Below, piece by piece: positions 57,422-64,000 of a stretch of DNA of 64,000 nucleotides. Under the pieces are notes generated by a model that made no database searches, was not told the origin of the DNA, and saw only the letters and a program-made list of their open reading frames with translations. The stretch's first letter is position 1. The number at the start of each line of letters is the position of its first letter. Origin of the DNA: SHZI01 sp964384525 (GTDB lineage: Bacteria > Pseudomonadota > Gammaproteobacteria > Steroidobacterales > GCA-2729495); the NCBI GenBank assembly GCA_964384525.1, contig CAYLKO010000005.1:1-64000 (forward strand). The letters are read 5' to 3'. The position numbers and the translations under genes are program-made.

Positions 57422-57835
57422 ATGGCAAAACGACTTCTTGTTCTGGTTGCGCTGATCGGGTTTGGCTGGGCAATGGTCAGTTGGGTCCTGCCTGCATATC
57501 AGCAGAACCGCCAGACCCATCTGGAAGAGGCGATGATGAATCCGGAAACGGCGAATCAGGCTGTGAGGACGCAGGCTGCCGCTGCCTCGGACGCGCTGGA
57601 AGCCGAAGCGTCGGGGGAGAACATCCTGAAAGCCCCGCCGCATGTGGATGCAACAGCGCTGACCGCAGAACAACGAGAGGAGTGCATGCAAACACGGCAG
57701 CACATCATCGGTTCGCAGCAGCGCCTGCGTGCGGCTGCCGAGGATTTTGCCGGCGATGTGGATTTCGATCCTGAAGAGTTGCAGGGGGAAATCATCAACG
57801 GCAAGGATTGGCTGGCACGGAATTGCACCCGCTGA
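57422..57835 (+). CDS. Membrane-anchored hypothetical protein (137 aa)
   Basis: A single N-terminal anchor (KRLLVLVALIGFGWAMVSWVL) is followed by a periplasmic helical domain rich in Ala/Glu/Gln. Two Cys, one in REECMQTRQHI and one at the C-terminus RNCTR, could pair. The family is not recognised. It overlaps the next gene by 28 bp and together they precede the Mur-ligase-like gene. Confidence 0.6.
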   Translation: MAKRLLVLVALIGFGWAMVSWVLPAYQQNRQTHLEEAMMNPETANQAVRTQAAAASDALEAEASGENILKAPPHVDATALTAEQREECMQTRQHIIGSQQRLRAAAEDFAGDVDFDPEELQGEIINGKDWLARNCTR

Positions 57836-58365
57836 ACCCGCTCCGTGGCCGCAGCAGCACCGGAAAGCGGTTGAAACCACCCGCGCCAAAGTATCTGCTG
57901 ACTGCAACCGCCTTGTTGCTGCTGCTGGGTCTGGCAGTGCTACCGGCACTGACAGGCACCGAGCAACATGCCGCGTCGCATGCCTTCGAAGGCATGTCGG
58001 ACGAGGACATGGACAATCTGGTCAAGGCCTGTGCTGCCCACTGGGGAGACAAGTGCGACGAATTCAGCCGGTCCCTGGCCAGGGACATGAAAGAGCTGCA
58101 ACAAACATACGAGGAATCGGCACCGGCCATGGAAGCCGCACGCCAGGAAGTTGACCGGGACGCGGCGCAGCGCATGGCCGGGATGTGCGACCAGGAGCGG
58201 GCGGAACGCAATGCATATCAGGCGATCGCCGATCGCGAACACCCACGCAAGGGCGAGATCATTACACCGGAGGAGTGGCAGCAGCAAAAGCGCGACGCAG
58301 CTCAACGGGTCGCGAAGATCGATACCACCCTGGCTGCCCGGTGCAGGCCGGGTGGCTCGCATTGA
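57808..58365 (+). CDS. Membrane-anchored hypothetical protein (185 aa)
   Basis: It starts at TTG. After a basic leader, one membrane helix (KYLLTATALLLLLGLAVLPAL) is followed by a charged helical domain with four Cys: ACAAHWGDKC, MAGMCDQERAERNAYQ and AARCRPGGSH. The layout (anchor, helical domain, paired Cys) resembles its upstream neighbour. No known family. The gene ends about 50 bp before the Mur-ligase-like gene, suggesting a three-gene unit. Confidence 0.55.
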   Translation: MAGTELHPLNPLRGRSSTGKRLKPPAPKYLLTATALLLLLGLAVLPALTGTEQHAASHAFEGMSDEDMDNLVKACAAHWGDKCDEFSRSLARDMKELQQTYEESAPAMEAARQEVDRDAAQRMAGMCDQERAERNAYQAIADREHPRKGEIITPEEWQQQKRDAAQRVAKIDTTLAARCRPGGSH

Positions 58366-58417
58366 TCGTGGTGGCAGGGCATTGTCCGGTGCGCGGGTAT
58401 TGCCCATCATCCCGCAC

Positions 58418-59662
58418 ATGGTCTCACCCGGAAGCATCATCAAACGGCTGAAAAGGCGCTGGCAGTTTCATCGGGCGCTGCGCCATCGGCAGCGGATGGC
58501 GCACATCGTCCATGTCGGCATCACGGGAACCTCCGGCAAGACGACAACAACCGGGCTTGTCGCCGCGATCCTGCGCGAGATCGGCCCCTGCGAGCAGACC
58601 CACGACTTGAATGCCCTGAACGACGTGATTCGCGCCATCCGGCGAACCGGGCGTGCGCATCGCTACTGCGCGATCGAACTCGCCGCCACGGGACCAGGCA
58701 CGCTCGCCTCCCACCTGCGGCTCGTTCAGCCCCGGATCGCCGTGTTGACCATGATCGGGCTCGAGCACCTCACGGCCTTCCGGAGCATTGAAGCAGTCGC
58801 CGCCGAAAAGGCCAGCGTGGTGTTGGCGCTGCCCGCCGATGGCATCGCGGTACTGAACATCGATGATCCGCTGGTGCGCGCCATCGGCACACAAACTTCG
58901 CGGCGCATCATCTGGTTCGGGAGGGACCCCGCCGCCACCCTGCGTCTTGTGGAAGTCCGGTCAAACTGGCCTGAGCCGCTGACGCTGGTGGTGGTCCACG
59001 ACGGCAAGCAGCACCTGGTACGCACGACACTGCATGGCCGGCACCTTGCGGTGCCGGTGCTGGCGGCGCTCGGTGTCGCACTGGCCGCCGGCGTGCCGCT
59101 CACCACTGCCATGGCGGTGGTCGGCCGGGCCGGGCCTGCCGAAGGTCGCATGCAGCCGGTCAGTGGGCGCGACGGCATCACCTGGATCCGCGACGACTGG
59201 AAGGCGCCTGCCTGGTCGTTCGACCGGCCATTCGAGTTCCTGCGCGAGGCCACCGCCCCACGCAAGATCGCGATCATCGGCACGGTCTCCGACACCCGTG
59301 GCGACAACGCCCGCAACTACCGCAATTTCGGCCGCATCGCGCGCAGCGTGGCGGATCTCGTCGTGTTCGTGGGGCCCAACTCGCACCGGGCACTGCGGGA
59401 CCACACCACACCTGCTGACGACCGCATCCAGGCCTTTCCAACCGCCGAGGCCGCCGCCACCTGGCTGCGCACGGCGCTGCGTGCCGGTGATCTCGTCCTG
59501 CTCAAGGGCTCACACAAGGCCGATCACCTGGTGCGACTGATGCTCGACCGCGACGCACCGGTCAGCTGCTGGCGTGAGCGCTGCGCCAGGACCATTTTCT
59601 GCACTACCTGCCCCGACCTTCGTACGCCGGGTACGCAAGGAACTCCAGCTCCTTCTCCCTGA
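58418..59662 (+). CDS. Mur ligase-family protein (ATP-dependent amide ligase)
   Basis: The protein has 414 residues. The central ATPase domain starts HIVHVGITGTSGKTTTTGLV (P-loop 37-44), with YCAIELAATGPGTLASHL (metal Glu) and VLTMIGLEHLTAFRSIEAVAAEKASV, the His/Lys block of Mur and cyanophycin ligases. The C-terminal domain has GRMQPVSGRDGITWIRDDW and LLKGSHKADHL. The N-terminal substrate domain of MurC-F is absent, as in CapB/PgsB and other stand-alone ligases. After a CWRERCARTIFCTTCP Cys cluster, the last residues (GTQGTPAPSP) are encoded antisense to a relic of a hydrolase 3' end, so the C-terminus may be recently altered. Confidence 0.8.
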   Translation: MVSPGSIIKRLKRRWQFHRALRHRQRMAHIVHVGITGTSGKTTTTGLVAAILREIGPCEQTHDLNALNDVIRAIRRTGRAHRYCAIELAATGPGTLASHLRLVQPRIAVLTMIGLEHLTAFRSIEAVAAEKASVVLALPADGIAVLNIDDPLVRAIGTQTSRRIIWFGRDPAATLRLVEVRSNWPEPLTLVVVHDGKQHLVRTTLHGRHLAVPVLAALGVALAAGVPLTTAMAVVGRAGPAEGRMQPVSGRDGITWIRDDWKAPAWSFDRPFEFLREATAPRKIAIIGTVSDTRGDNARNYRNFGRIARSVADLVVFVGPNSHRALRDHTTPADDRIQAFPTAEAAATWLRTALRAGDLVLLKGSHKADHLVRLMLDRDAPVSCWRERCARTIFCTTCPDLRTPGTQGTPAPSP

Positions 59663-59681
59663 CACCCGCATCCCCGGAGCC
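59634..59681. repeat. 48-bp direct repeat, left copy (hydrolase 3'-end relic)
   Basis: It matches 60523-60570 at 44 of 48 positions. On the minus strand it reads DAGVREKELEFLA, the same peptide as the C-terminus of the lipoprotein hydrolase (DAGVREKVLEFLA), and then its own stop. The repeats flank the toxin-antitoxin pair. Confidence 0.85.
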
Positions 59682-59703
59682 GTGGTGTCACCACTGGTCG
59701 CGC

Positions 59704-60135
59704 TCATGCCTCTGACTCAGTCAGGCGCTGCAGAAACTGCGCTGGCGCGAGGATTGGAATACCTTCATGAGTGACCACCTCCAGCAGGTCGTTGTCGCCA
59801 CTGATGATCGCGTCGGCCTGTCCGGTCACAGCCAGCGCGAGGAACTTGTCGTCATCCACATCACGGGAGATGCCGGTCGCCGTTCCAGCATCTTCGTGCC
59901 AAATCGCCAGCTCCACCAGCGCGGCCAGAAAGGAGTTCCAGGTCTCCAGCTCGCGGTACCGGTCGAACTTGGGTCGATCCAGACGTGACACCAGTTCAGC
60001 GAATGTCGATTCCGACATCAGTATGTCGATGTCACGATCCAGAACCGCATCCACCATCTGGCGGGCGGTTCCGGCAGGCGATATCAACGCAGCAATCCAG
60101 ACATTGGTATCGATGACCAGCCGTTCAACTTTCAT
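59704..60135 (-). CDS. PIN-domain toxin (VapC-like)
   Basis: This putative RNase has 143 residues. The PIN acidic residues are in place: Asp in LVIDTNVWIAAL, Glu in STFAELVSRL, Asp in RDVDDDKFLALA and Asp in IISGDNDLLEV. This is the group annotated as putative toxin of the PIN family. The ATG overlaps the antitoxin stop by 11 bp. Cleavage target unknown. Confidence 0.86.
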   Translation of the reverse strand: MKVERLVIDTNVWIAALISPAGTARQMVDAVLDRDIDILMSESTFAELVSRLDRPKFDRYRELETWNSFLAALVELAIWHEDAGTATGISRDVDDDKFLALAVTGQADAIISGDNDLLEVVTHEGIPILAPAQFLQRLTESEA

Positions 60136-60376
60136 CCGTGAGCAACTGGTCCAGCACGGTCTCGTTCATGCCATGGGCGGCTGCGTGTTCACCGGCCCGC
60201 TGCATCGCCTGTCGCAGGCGTTCGCGTGCCATGCGCTGCCGGCGGGCATAGCTCTCGGCAGAAATCATCACAACCGAGGGACGGCCATGGCGCGTGATGC
60301 TGACAGGCTGCCGCTGCGCGGCCTCCATCACTTCGCCGAACCGATTCTTGGCTTCCAAGGAGGTCACACTTTTCAT
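60125..60376 (-). CDS. Phd/YefM-type antitoxin
   Basis: The protein has 83 residues. The N-terminal dimerisation and DNA-binding domain reads MKSVTSLEAKNRFGEVMEAA, followed by QPVSITRHGRPSVVMISAESY, which is the Phd fold. A basic helical tail binds and neutralises the toxin. It overlaps the PIN gene by 11 bp, as in coupled toxin-antitoxin pairs. A near-palindrome at 60384-60397 overlaps the upstream ATG and may be its operator. ATG 60376 is chosen over ATG 60385 by homology of the Phd start. Confidence 0.88.
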   Translation of the reverse strand: MKSVTSLEAKNRFGEVMEAAQRQPVSITRHGRPSVVMISAESYARRQRMARERLRQAMQRAGEHAAAHGMNETVLDQLLTDES

Positions 60377-60383
60377 GGCAGCC

Positions 60384-60397
60384 ATAATAGCTGTTAT
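60384..60397. promoter_or_regulatory. Candidate Phd operator
   Basis: ATAATAGCTGTTAT is a palindrome apart from one position per arm (ATAA, AGCT, TTAT). It sits just upstream of the antitoxin gene and could overlap the -10 region (TATAAC on the minus strand), the usual position for Phd autoregulation. Confidence 0.45.
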
Positions 60398-60468
60398 AGG
60401 TGGAGCCGGCAAAACCCGGAAAGCGAACAATCTCTCACCTAAACAATCAGCTGATTTTATTGACAAAA

Positions 60469-61344
60469 CTACTGGTCACGGCATGGCTCCGCTCCCACTC
60501 GACCAGCTTGCTTATCTGAACCCGCAAGGAACTCCAGCACCTTCTCCCTGACGCCCGCATCCTCGAAGCCACTGATGTGCGGTCCCTTGTAAGTCATCAG
60601 GCACCGCGGCTCGCGAGCGGCCTTGTACAGCGCCAGCGCATGGTGATAGCCAACAACCTGGTCATCCCGGCTGTGCATGATGAGCAGCGGCACCGGGCTG
60701 ATGTGGCCGATCCGGTCCAGCAGGTCGTAGCCGTCCGGCATGCCCCAAGCAACAAACCATTGCAGTGGCCAGGTGAGCCAGCTGCGGCTCGCGACCTCGC
60801 GCGCGATCCAGCGGTAACGGGCGAAACCCGAATCAAGCACCACGCCGGCAAAGTGCGCGCGGACTGCCGGGGCGGCGCCGACCAGATAACCGCCGAGCGA
60901 CGCGCCCAGGCTCTGCCCGAGCAGGAACAGCGGCTGCTCACCGCTTTCAGGTTGCGCCTCAAGCCAGTCGATCGCGGCGCGCACGTCCTCCAGCACTTCG
61001 GGGATCAGGGGCGTCCCCTGCGAAGCGCCAAAACCACGGTAATCGAGCAGCAGCACCTGGTAGCCCGCCGCGGGCAGCCAGTACACGCTCGCCAGGTGCG
61101 TGCTGATGTTCTCGGCATTGCCGTGCAGAAAGAGCACCGTACCGCGCGCCGGGACTTTCGCCGGCAGCCACCACGCCGCGAGATCGGTGCCGTCGGCAGC
61201 CCGCAGGGATACGTCGCGATAGGCCAGGCCCACGTCCGCGGGCGTGCGCACCAGGGTCTGCATCGGCATGAACAGCAACCTGCTGCAGCCGGTGAGGCAC
61301 AGCGACAGCAAGAGCAACGACAAGCAGCGCAGCGATCTGCTCAT
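60469..61344 (-). CDS. Alpha/beta hydrolase lipoprotein
   Basis: The protein has 291 residues and a lipobox LCLTGC after RSLRCLSLLLLS, so it is a lipoprotein. The fold is an alpha/beta hydrolase of the BEM46/YqiA-like group: oxyanion region LFLHGNAENISTH, LLLDYRGFGASQG, nucleophile GQSLGASLGG, Asp in HSRDDQVV, His in KGPHISGFEDAG. This group has roles in cell envelope or lipid metabolism; substrate unknown. ATG 61344 places the signal at the N-terminus. The 3' end is one copy of the 48-bp repeat. Confidence 0.88.
   Translation of the reverse strand: MSRSLRCLSLLLLSLCLTGCSRLLFMPMQTLVRTPADVGLAYRDVSLRAADGTDLAAWWLPAKVPARGTVLFLHGNAENISTHLASVYWLPAAGYQVLLLDYRGFGASQGTPLIPEVLEDVRAAIDWLEAQPESGEQPLFLLGQSLGASLGGYLVGAAPAVRAHFAGVVLDSGFARYRWIAREVASRSWLTWPLQWFVAWGMPDGYDLLDRIGHISPVPLLIMHSRDDQVVGYHHALALYKAAREPRCLMTYKGPHISGFEDAGVREKVLEFLAGSDKQAGRVGAEPCRDQ
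60523..60570. repeat. 48-bp direct repeat, right copy (inside hydrolase gene)
   Basis: This copy is coding, giving GFEDAGVREKVLEFLA of the lipoprotein hydrolase. The left copy is at 59634-59681. About 840 bp, with the Phd/PIN pair, lie between. Confidence 0.85.
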
Positions 61345-61348
61345 GAGT

Positions 61349-63223
61349 TCAGAAATGGTAACGCAGGGAAAGCCCAAGCTCATCGACCCGGTCAGCATCA
61401 TTTACCTGCCGTACCAGATCGAAACGCAGGCCGAGATCGGTGCCGAGATCAACCTCGTGTCGCAGGGCAAGTTCCCGGCGATTCTCCCCACCCGTGAACC
61501 AGTAGTAGTCGGCGCTGAGCAGCGTGATCCCGGCCCGGCTCTGCAGGCGCAGGCCGGCGCTCAACCCCGGCGCGACATCCAGTGACCGGTCGAGTGCGTG
61601 GTTGTACTCGATCCGTCCGGTGGCAAAGGTGAATACCGTCAGCGGCGCCAGCGGTGCCCAGGTTGTACCGACCCCGGCGTTGACCTGTGTGGCAAGCCTG
61701 TCGTCACCTGCGGTCCATTGCCGTTCGAGCCCGGCGTTCACGCGCCACGACCAGCTGCTGAAGAATTCATCACGTGGCGCGAGTGACGTGATTTCCAGCA
61801 CATCGAAGCGCTGCAGCTGCAGGGTGCCGCCCTCCTTCGCCCGCAGCACGAAGCGCCCCATGTTGAGAGAGGCGCCGTCCGGATAGCCGGCCACCGGGTC
61901 GAGCAGGTCGTGGTAACTGAGGCGCCATTCCAGATCACCAAAAGCCCGCGATTCCTCGAGACCACCGCCGATTGCCACGAGTCCGGTGCGATGGCCGGTC
62001 TCGGGCGCCGCCGGCCGCGGTGGCTCCGGCACCTCGCCCGCTCCCGCCGTGCGGTTCACGAGCTGCAGCAGTGCGAAATTCTGTTGCTGCAGCTGTTCTG
62101 TCGGTGGCGCATGGACGGCCAGATCACGATGGAACTGATAGGCCACATCCGCCACCAGATGCTGGCGCGGCAGCGGGAGTGCCTTGAATGCTGGCAGTTC
62201 GACGCTGGCGTCATCGGCCAGGCGGCGCGCCAGATGGCGCTCGTGACGATCGAGCAGCCCGATCTCGTGACGCAGCCGGGTGCGTGTCGCCGGGCGGTAC
62301 TCGACGCCGGCCACCATGTTCGCATCAATCACGGCACGCACGGTGTCGATCGGGATCGCATAGTACGGAAAGCGGTCGGCGAGATCGTGGCCGGGACGGG
62401 CCACGTCGAGCAGCTCCAGAAGGCGCAGCGAACAGTTCTCGTCGAAGAAGAAATAATCGAAGTTGATGCCGCGCAGTTCCCAGGCGTGGGCCAGCAACCG
62501 GTCGATCTCGGTCGCATCGAGGTTGAGTGGATATTCCCAGAGATCGCGGCTCTCGAGGCGCGAGTATTCGCGCAGCTTCTCGAAATACGGACCGGCGGCG
62601 AACTGCCCCGGGTAGCCGCCGAACAAGCCCCGCCAGGCATACACCAAGCCGTTCTCGCCCGGCGGGACGGTGGCGCCGAAGTTCAGCGCCCAGGCGAGCA
62701 GCGGCGTGCGCCGCTGCGGTGCTGCCGAATCAAAGCGCAGGAAGGTGTGCCCATACATCGACGACGGACTGTTGAGATAGCTCGCCGCAAACACCAGCAC
62801 GACCCGGTTGGCTGCCAGCACCTGCCGCCATTCCTCATACTCCGGGCAATGGGCGGCTGGCAGCGCCGCGGCGAAGCCCGGCAGCTGTGCCGCCAGCCAG
62901 AGCCTGCGGGCCGGAAACCGGCACTGCATCGCCGGATCGGCGAGCAGGGCAATGAGCGTGGCGTCGAGCTCGGCGACCGGATCGGTGGCCCCACCCGGGC
63001 TCAGGAAGAAACGGCTGTCATCGACGAAATTGCGGAACCCGCCGGAACGCCAGGACGGCGTGTAATGCAGCAGCTGCAGCCATTGCCGGTTGCCGGCGAG
63101 TTGCTGCGCCCGGGCCAGGTCGGCCCAGTCCGCAGCCGGCGCCGGCAGCGCCAGACACAGCAGCAGCCCGGGCACCAGACATGCGCGGAGCGCACGGATG
63201 CCGCGCGAAAAGCAGGGCCACAT
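61349..63223 (-). CDS. DUF4105 (Lnb-type periplasmic) plus outer-membrane-barrel-like protein
   Basis: The protein has 624 residues. A signal peptide (ALRACLVPGLLLCLALPAPA) precedes a DUF4105 domain (about 140-330) with VVLVFAASYLNSPSSMYGHTFLRFD, GENGLVYAWRGLFGGYPGQF and GINFDYFFFDENCSLRLLELLD, the catalytic-type His/Cys blocks of this NlpC-like fold. The C-terminal 220 residues are strand-rich with aromatic turns and end LGLSLRYHF, suggesting an outer-membrane barrel. The family is often tied to membrane protein or lipoprotein processing. ATG 63223 is preferred to GTG 63238, which abuts a strong hairpin. Confidence 0.85.
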   Translation of the reverse strand: MWPCFSRGIRALRACLVPGLLLCLALPAPAADWADLARAQQLAGNRQWLQLLHYTPSWRSGGFRNFVDDSRFFLSPGGATDPVAELDATLIALLADPAMQCRFPARRLWLAAQLPGFAAALPAAHCPEYEEWRQVLAANRVVLVFAASYLNSPSSMYGHTFLRFDSAAPQRRTPLLAWALNFGATVPPGENGLVYAWRGLFGGYPGQFAAGPYFEKLREYSRLESRDLWEYPLNLDATEIDRLLAHAWELRGINFDYFFFDENCSLRLLELLDVARPGHDLADRFPYYAIPIDTVRAVIDANMVAGVEYRPATRTRLRHEIGLLDRHERHLARRLADDASVELPAFKALPLPRQHLVADVAYQFHRDLAVHAPPTEQLQQQNFALLQLVNRTAGAGEVPEPPRPAAPETGHRTGLVAIGGGLEESRAFGDLEWRLSYHDLLDPVAGYPDGASLNMGRFVLRAKEGGTLQLQRFDVLEITSLAPRDEFFSSWSWRVNAGLERQWTAGDDRLATQVNAGVGTTWAPLAPLTVFTFATGRIEYNHALDRSLDVAPGLSAGLRLQSRAGITLLSADYYWFTGGENRRELALRHEVDLGTDLGLRFDLVRQVNDADRVDELGLSLRYHF

Positions 63224-63239
63224 GGAAAAGTGCCGCACC

Positions 63240-63266
63240 GGAGCGGCTCCACGCGGGAGCCGCTCC
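63240..63266 (-). terminator. Strong hairpin between the DUF3015 and DUF4105 genes
   Basis: GGAGCGGCTCC and GGAGCCGCTCC are exact complements with a 5-nt loop. It lies 13 bases downstream of the DUF3015 stop and 16 bases upstream of the DUF4105 start. The T-run is weak and distant (ACTTTTCC), so it may be an attenuator or an RNA-stability element rather than a full terminator. Confidence 0.5.
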
Positions 63267-63279
63267 AGCCGGCTTCAGA

Positions 63280-63756
63280 TCACGATACGTAGTGGGCGAG
63301 CTGCTCGTTCGCGCGCATCAGGTCGATGACCCGATCGCTCACCTGCTCGGCAGTGACATCCGCCGAGGAGAACAGGCTGGCGAAATTGTCGTGCATCAGC
63401 TGCTTGAACAGCGGCCGATCAGCTTCGTTGACACCCATCGCAACGGCGACTGCACTCAGGGCCTCGCCATCACCACGGGCCACGTCCTCGCTGAACTCGT
63501 CCATCACCGCGGCGATCAGCGACTTGCCACCGTAGGTCAGCTTGCCGTTGGCGGAACAGCCGTTGGTCCCCGTGGTCATGCCGAAGGTGGCATTGCCACT
63601 GGTGCCGTTGGTCAGACTGGCGACGACGTGGGAGCCCAGGCCGGACTGCCCGTCCATCAGCATGTTGCCCCAACCGCAGTTCGGGCCACCCGGCGCTTCA
63701 GCCATGGCGATACTCGACGCACCCATGAGGGCAACAATGATCAAAGCTCGTTTCAT
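63280..63756 (-). CDS. DUF3015 secreted protein
   Basis: The protein has 158 residues. A signal peptide (RALIIVALMGASSIAMA) is followed by GPNCGWGNMLMDGQSGL, the conserved start of DUF3015, then TFGMTTGTNGCSANGKL, giving the two Cys expected to pair. A helical C-terminal half follows. GGAGG lies 4 bases before the ATG. The function of this family is unknown. It is followed by a strong hairpin before the DUF4105 gene. Confidence 0.9.
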   Translation of the reverse strand: MKRALIIVALMGASSIAMAEAPGGPNCGWGNMLMDGQSGLGSHVVASLTNGTSGNATFGMTTGTNGCSANGKLTYGGKSLIAAVMDEFSEDVARGDGEALSAVAVAMGVNEADRPLFKQLMHDNFASLFSSADVTAEQVSDRVIDLMRANEQLAHYVS

Positions 63757-63884
63757 AGAACCTCCGTTGACGAAATGAAAGATCGCATAACTTGCTGACC
63801 GCAATACCCCAAGCCGGGCAGCCAGCGGAGCCTAGCACAGCCGCAGGAGCCCGCGCTGTGGGCCAGCGCAAGATCGGCCGCGCT

Positions 63885-64000
63885 CTACCAGGGTGCCCCT
63901 TCGCCCGTGTGGCGGATGAAGGTACCGGTCTTCGCGAGATCGTAGCCATCGATCACCTTGATCAGCGCCGCGGCGCTCACCTGGGGGGTGATCATCATCG
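63885..64000 (-). CDS. C-terminus of an SDR-family oxidoreductase (5' partial)
   Basis: Only the last 38 residues are in view: ITPQVSAAALIKVIDGYDLA and KTGTFIRHTGEGAPW. The motif VSAAxLIxVIDGxxxxxxGxFxxxxGxxxPW is the usual end of one SDR group. The gene continues beyond the window edge. Confidence 0.75.
   Translation of the reverse strand, partial: MMITPQVSAAALIKVIDGYDLAKTGTFIRHTGEGAPW

Overview
The window is high-GC bacterial chromosome from a draft assembly, since it contains two 10-N scaffold gaps. Gene content points to a gammaproteobacterium: lytic transglycosylase MltF, the CbpA/CbpM chaperone pair, a LiuR-type MerR regulator over a leucine/isovalerate operon, TadA, a YeeZ-like epimerase, and copAB and RND metal efflux. 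The exact lineage cannot be named from this sequence alone. Genes are densely packed, with many 1-4 bp stop/start overlaps (ATGA, TGATG, TTGA, GTGA).

Layout. 0-3.5 kb: the tail of a repeat-containing surface protein with a C-terminal sorting signal, a luciferase-like oxidoreductase split by a bad scaffold join, a two-gene winged-helix/nucleotidyltransferase module, and tRNA-Ser(CGA). 4-12 kb: mltF, which runs antisense into mccA, then a six-gene MerR-controlled operon (merR, isovaleryl-CoA dehydrogenase, MaoC hydratase, CitE-like lyase, mccB, mccA), then tadA. 12-15 kb: methyltransferase-cbpA-cbpM. 15-19 kb: copper genes (His-tailed cytochrome c, copB, copA, small CxxC protein). 18.8-25 kb: DUF3482 GTPase with a DUF2868 membrane protein, an NDH-2-like flavoprotein and kup. 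25-31 kb: TerB/DUF697 protein, aldehyde dehydrogenase, FAD monooxygenase, VOC and DUF1330 proteins, glutamate/leucine dehydrogenase, DoxX. 31-43 kb: GH15 glucoamylase-like enzyme, SDR and a 2849-residue cyclic beta-1,2-glucan synthase. 43-46 kb: lone ABC ATPase, YeeZ-like epimerase, GntR regulator. 46-52 kb: czcCBA-type efflux with a small CxxC protein. 52-57.4 kb: nitronate monooxygenase, a decayed mosaic of short repeats and small ORFs, a large TPR protein and a LysR relic. 57.4-64 kb: two small membrane-anchored proteins, a Mur-ligase-like enzyme, a Phd/PIN toxin-antitoxin pair, a lipoprotein hydrolase, DUF4105 and DUF3015 proteins, and the tail of an SDR.

Most notable are: (1) the leucine operon, which replaces the usual enoyl-CoA hydratase and HMG-CoA lyase with a MaoC and a CitE-like enzyme, as in the mycobacterial Rv2498c-Rv2502c cluster; (2) a small palindromic repeat family (11-mer, 7-nt spacer, 13-mer) that supplies the stop codon of one gene, lies in frame inside another and abuts others; (3) a toxin-antitoxin pair bracketed by 48-bp direct repeats derived from the 3' end of the neighbouring hydrolase gene; and (4) the repeat mosaic at 53-55.3 kb with two copies of an unrecognised small gene. 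No CRISPR array, prophage, intact insertion sequence or rRNA was seen.
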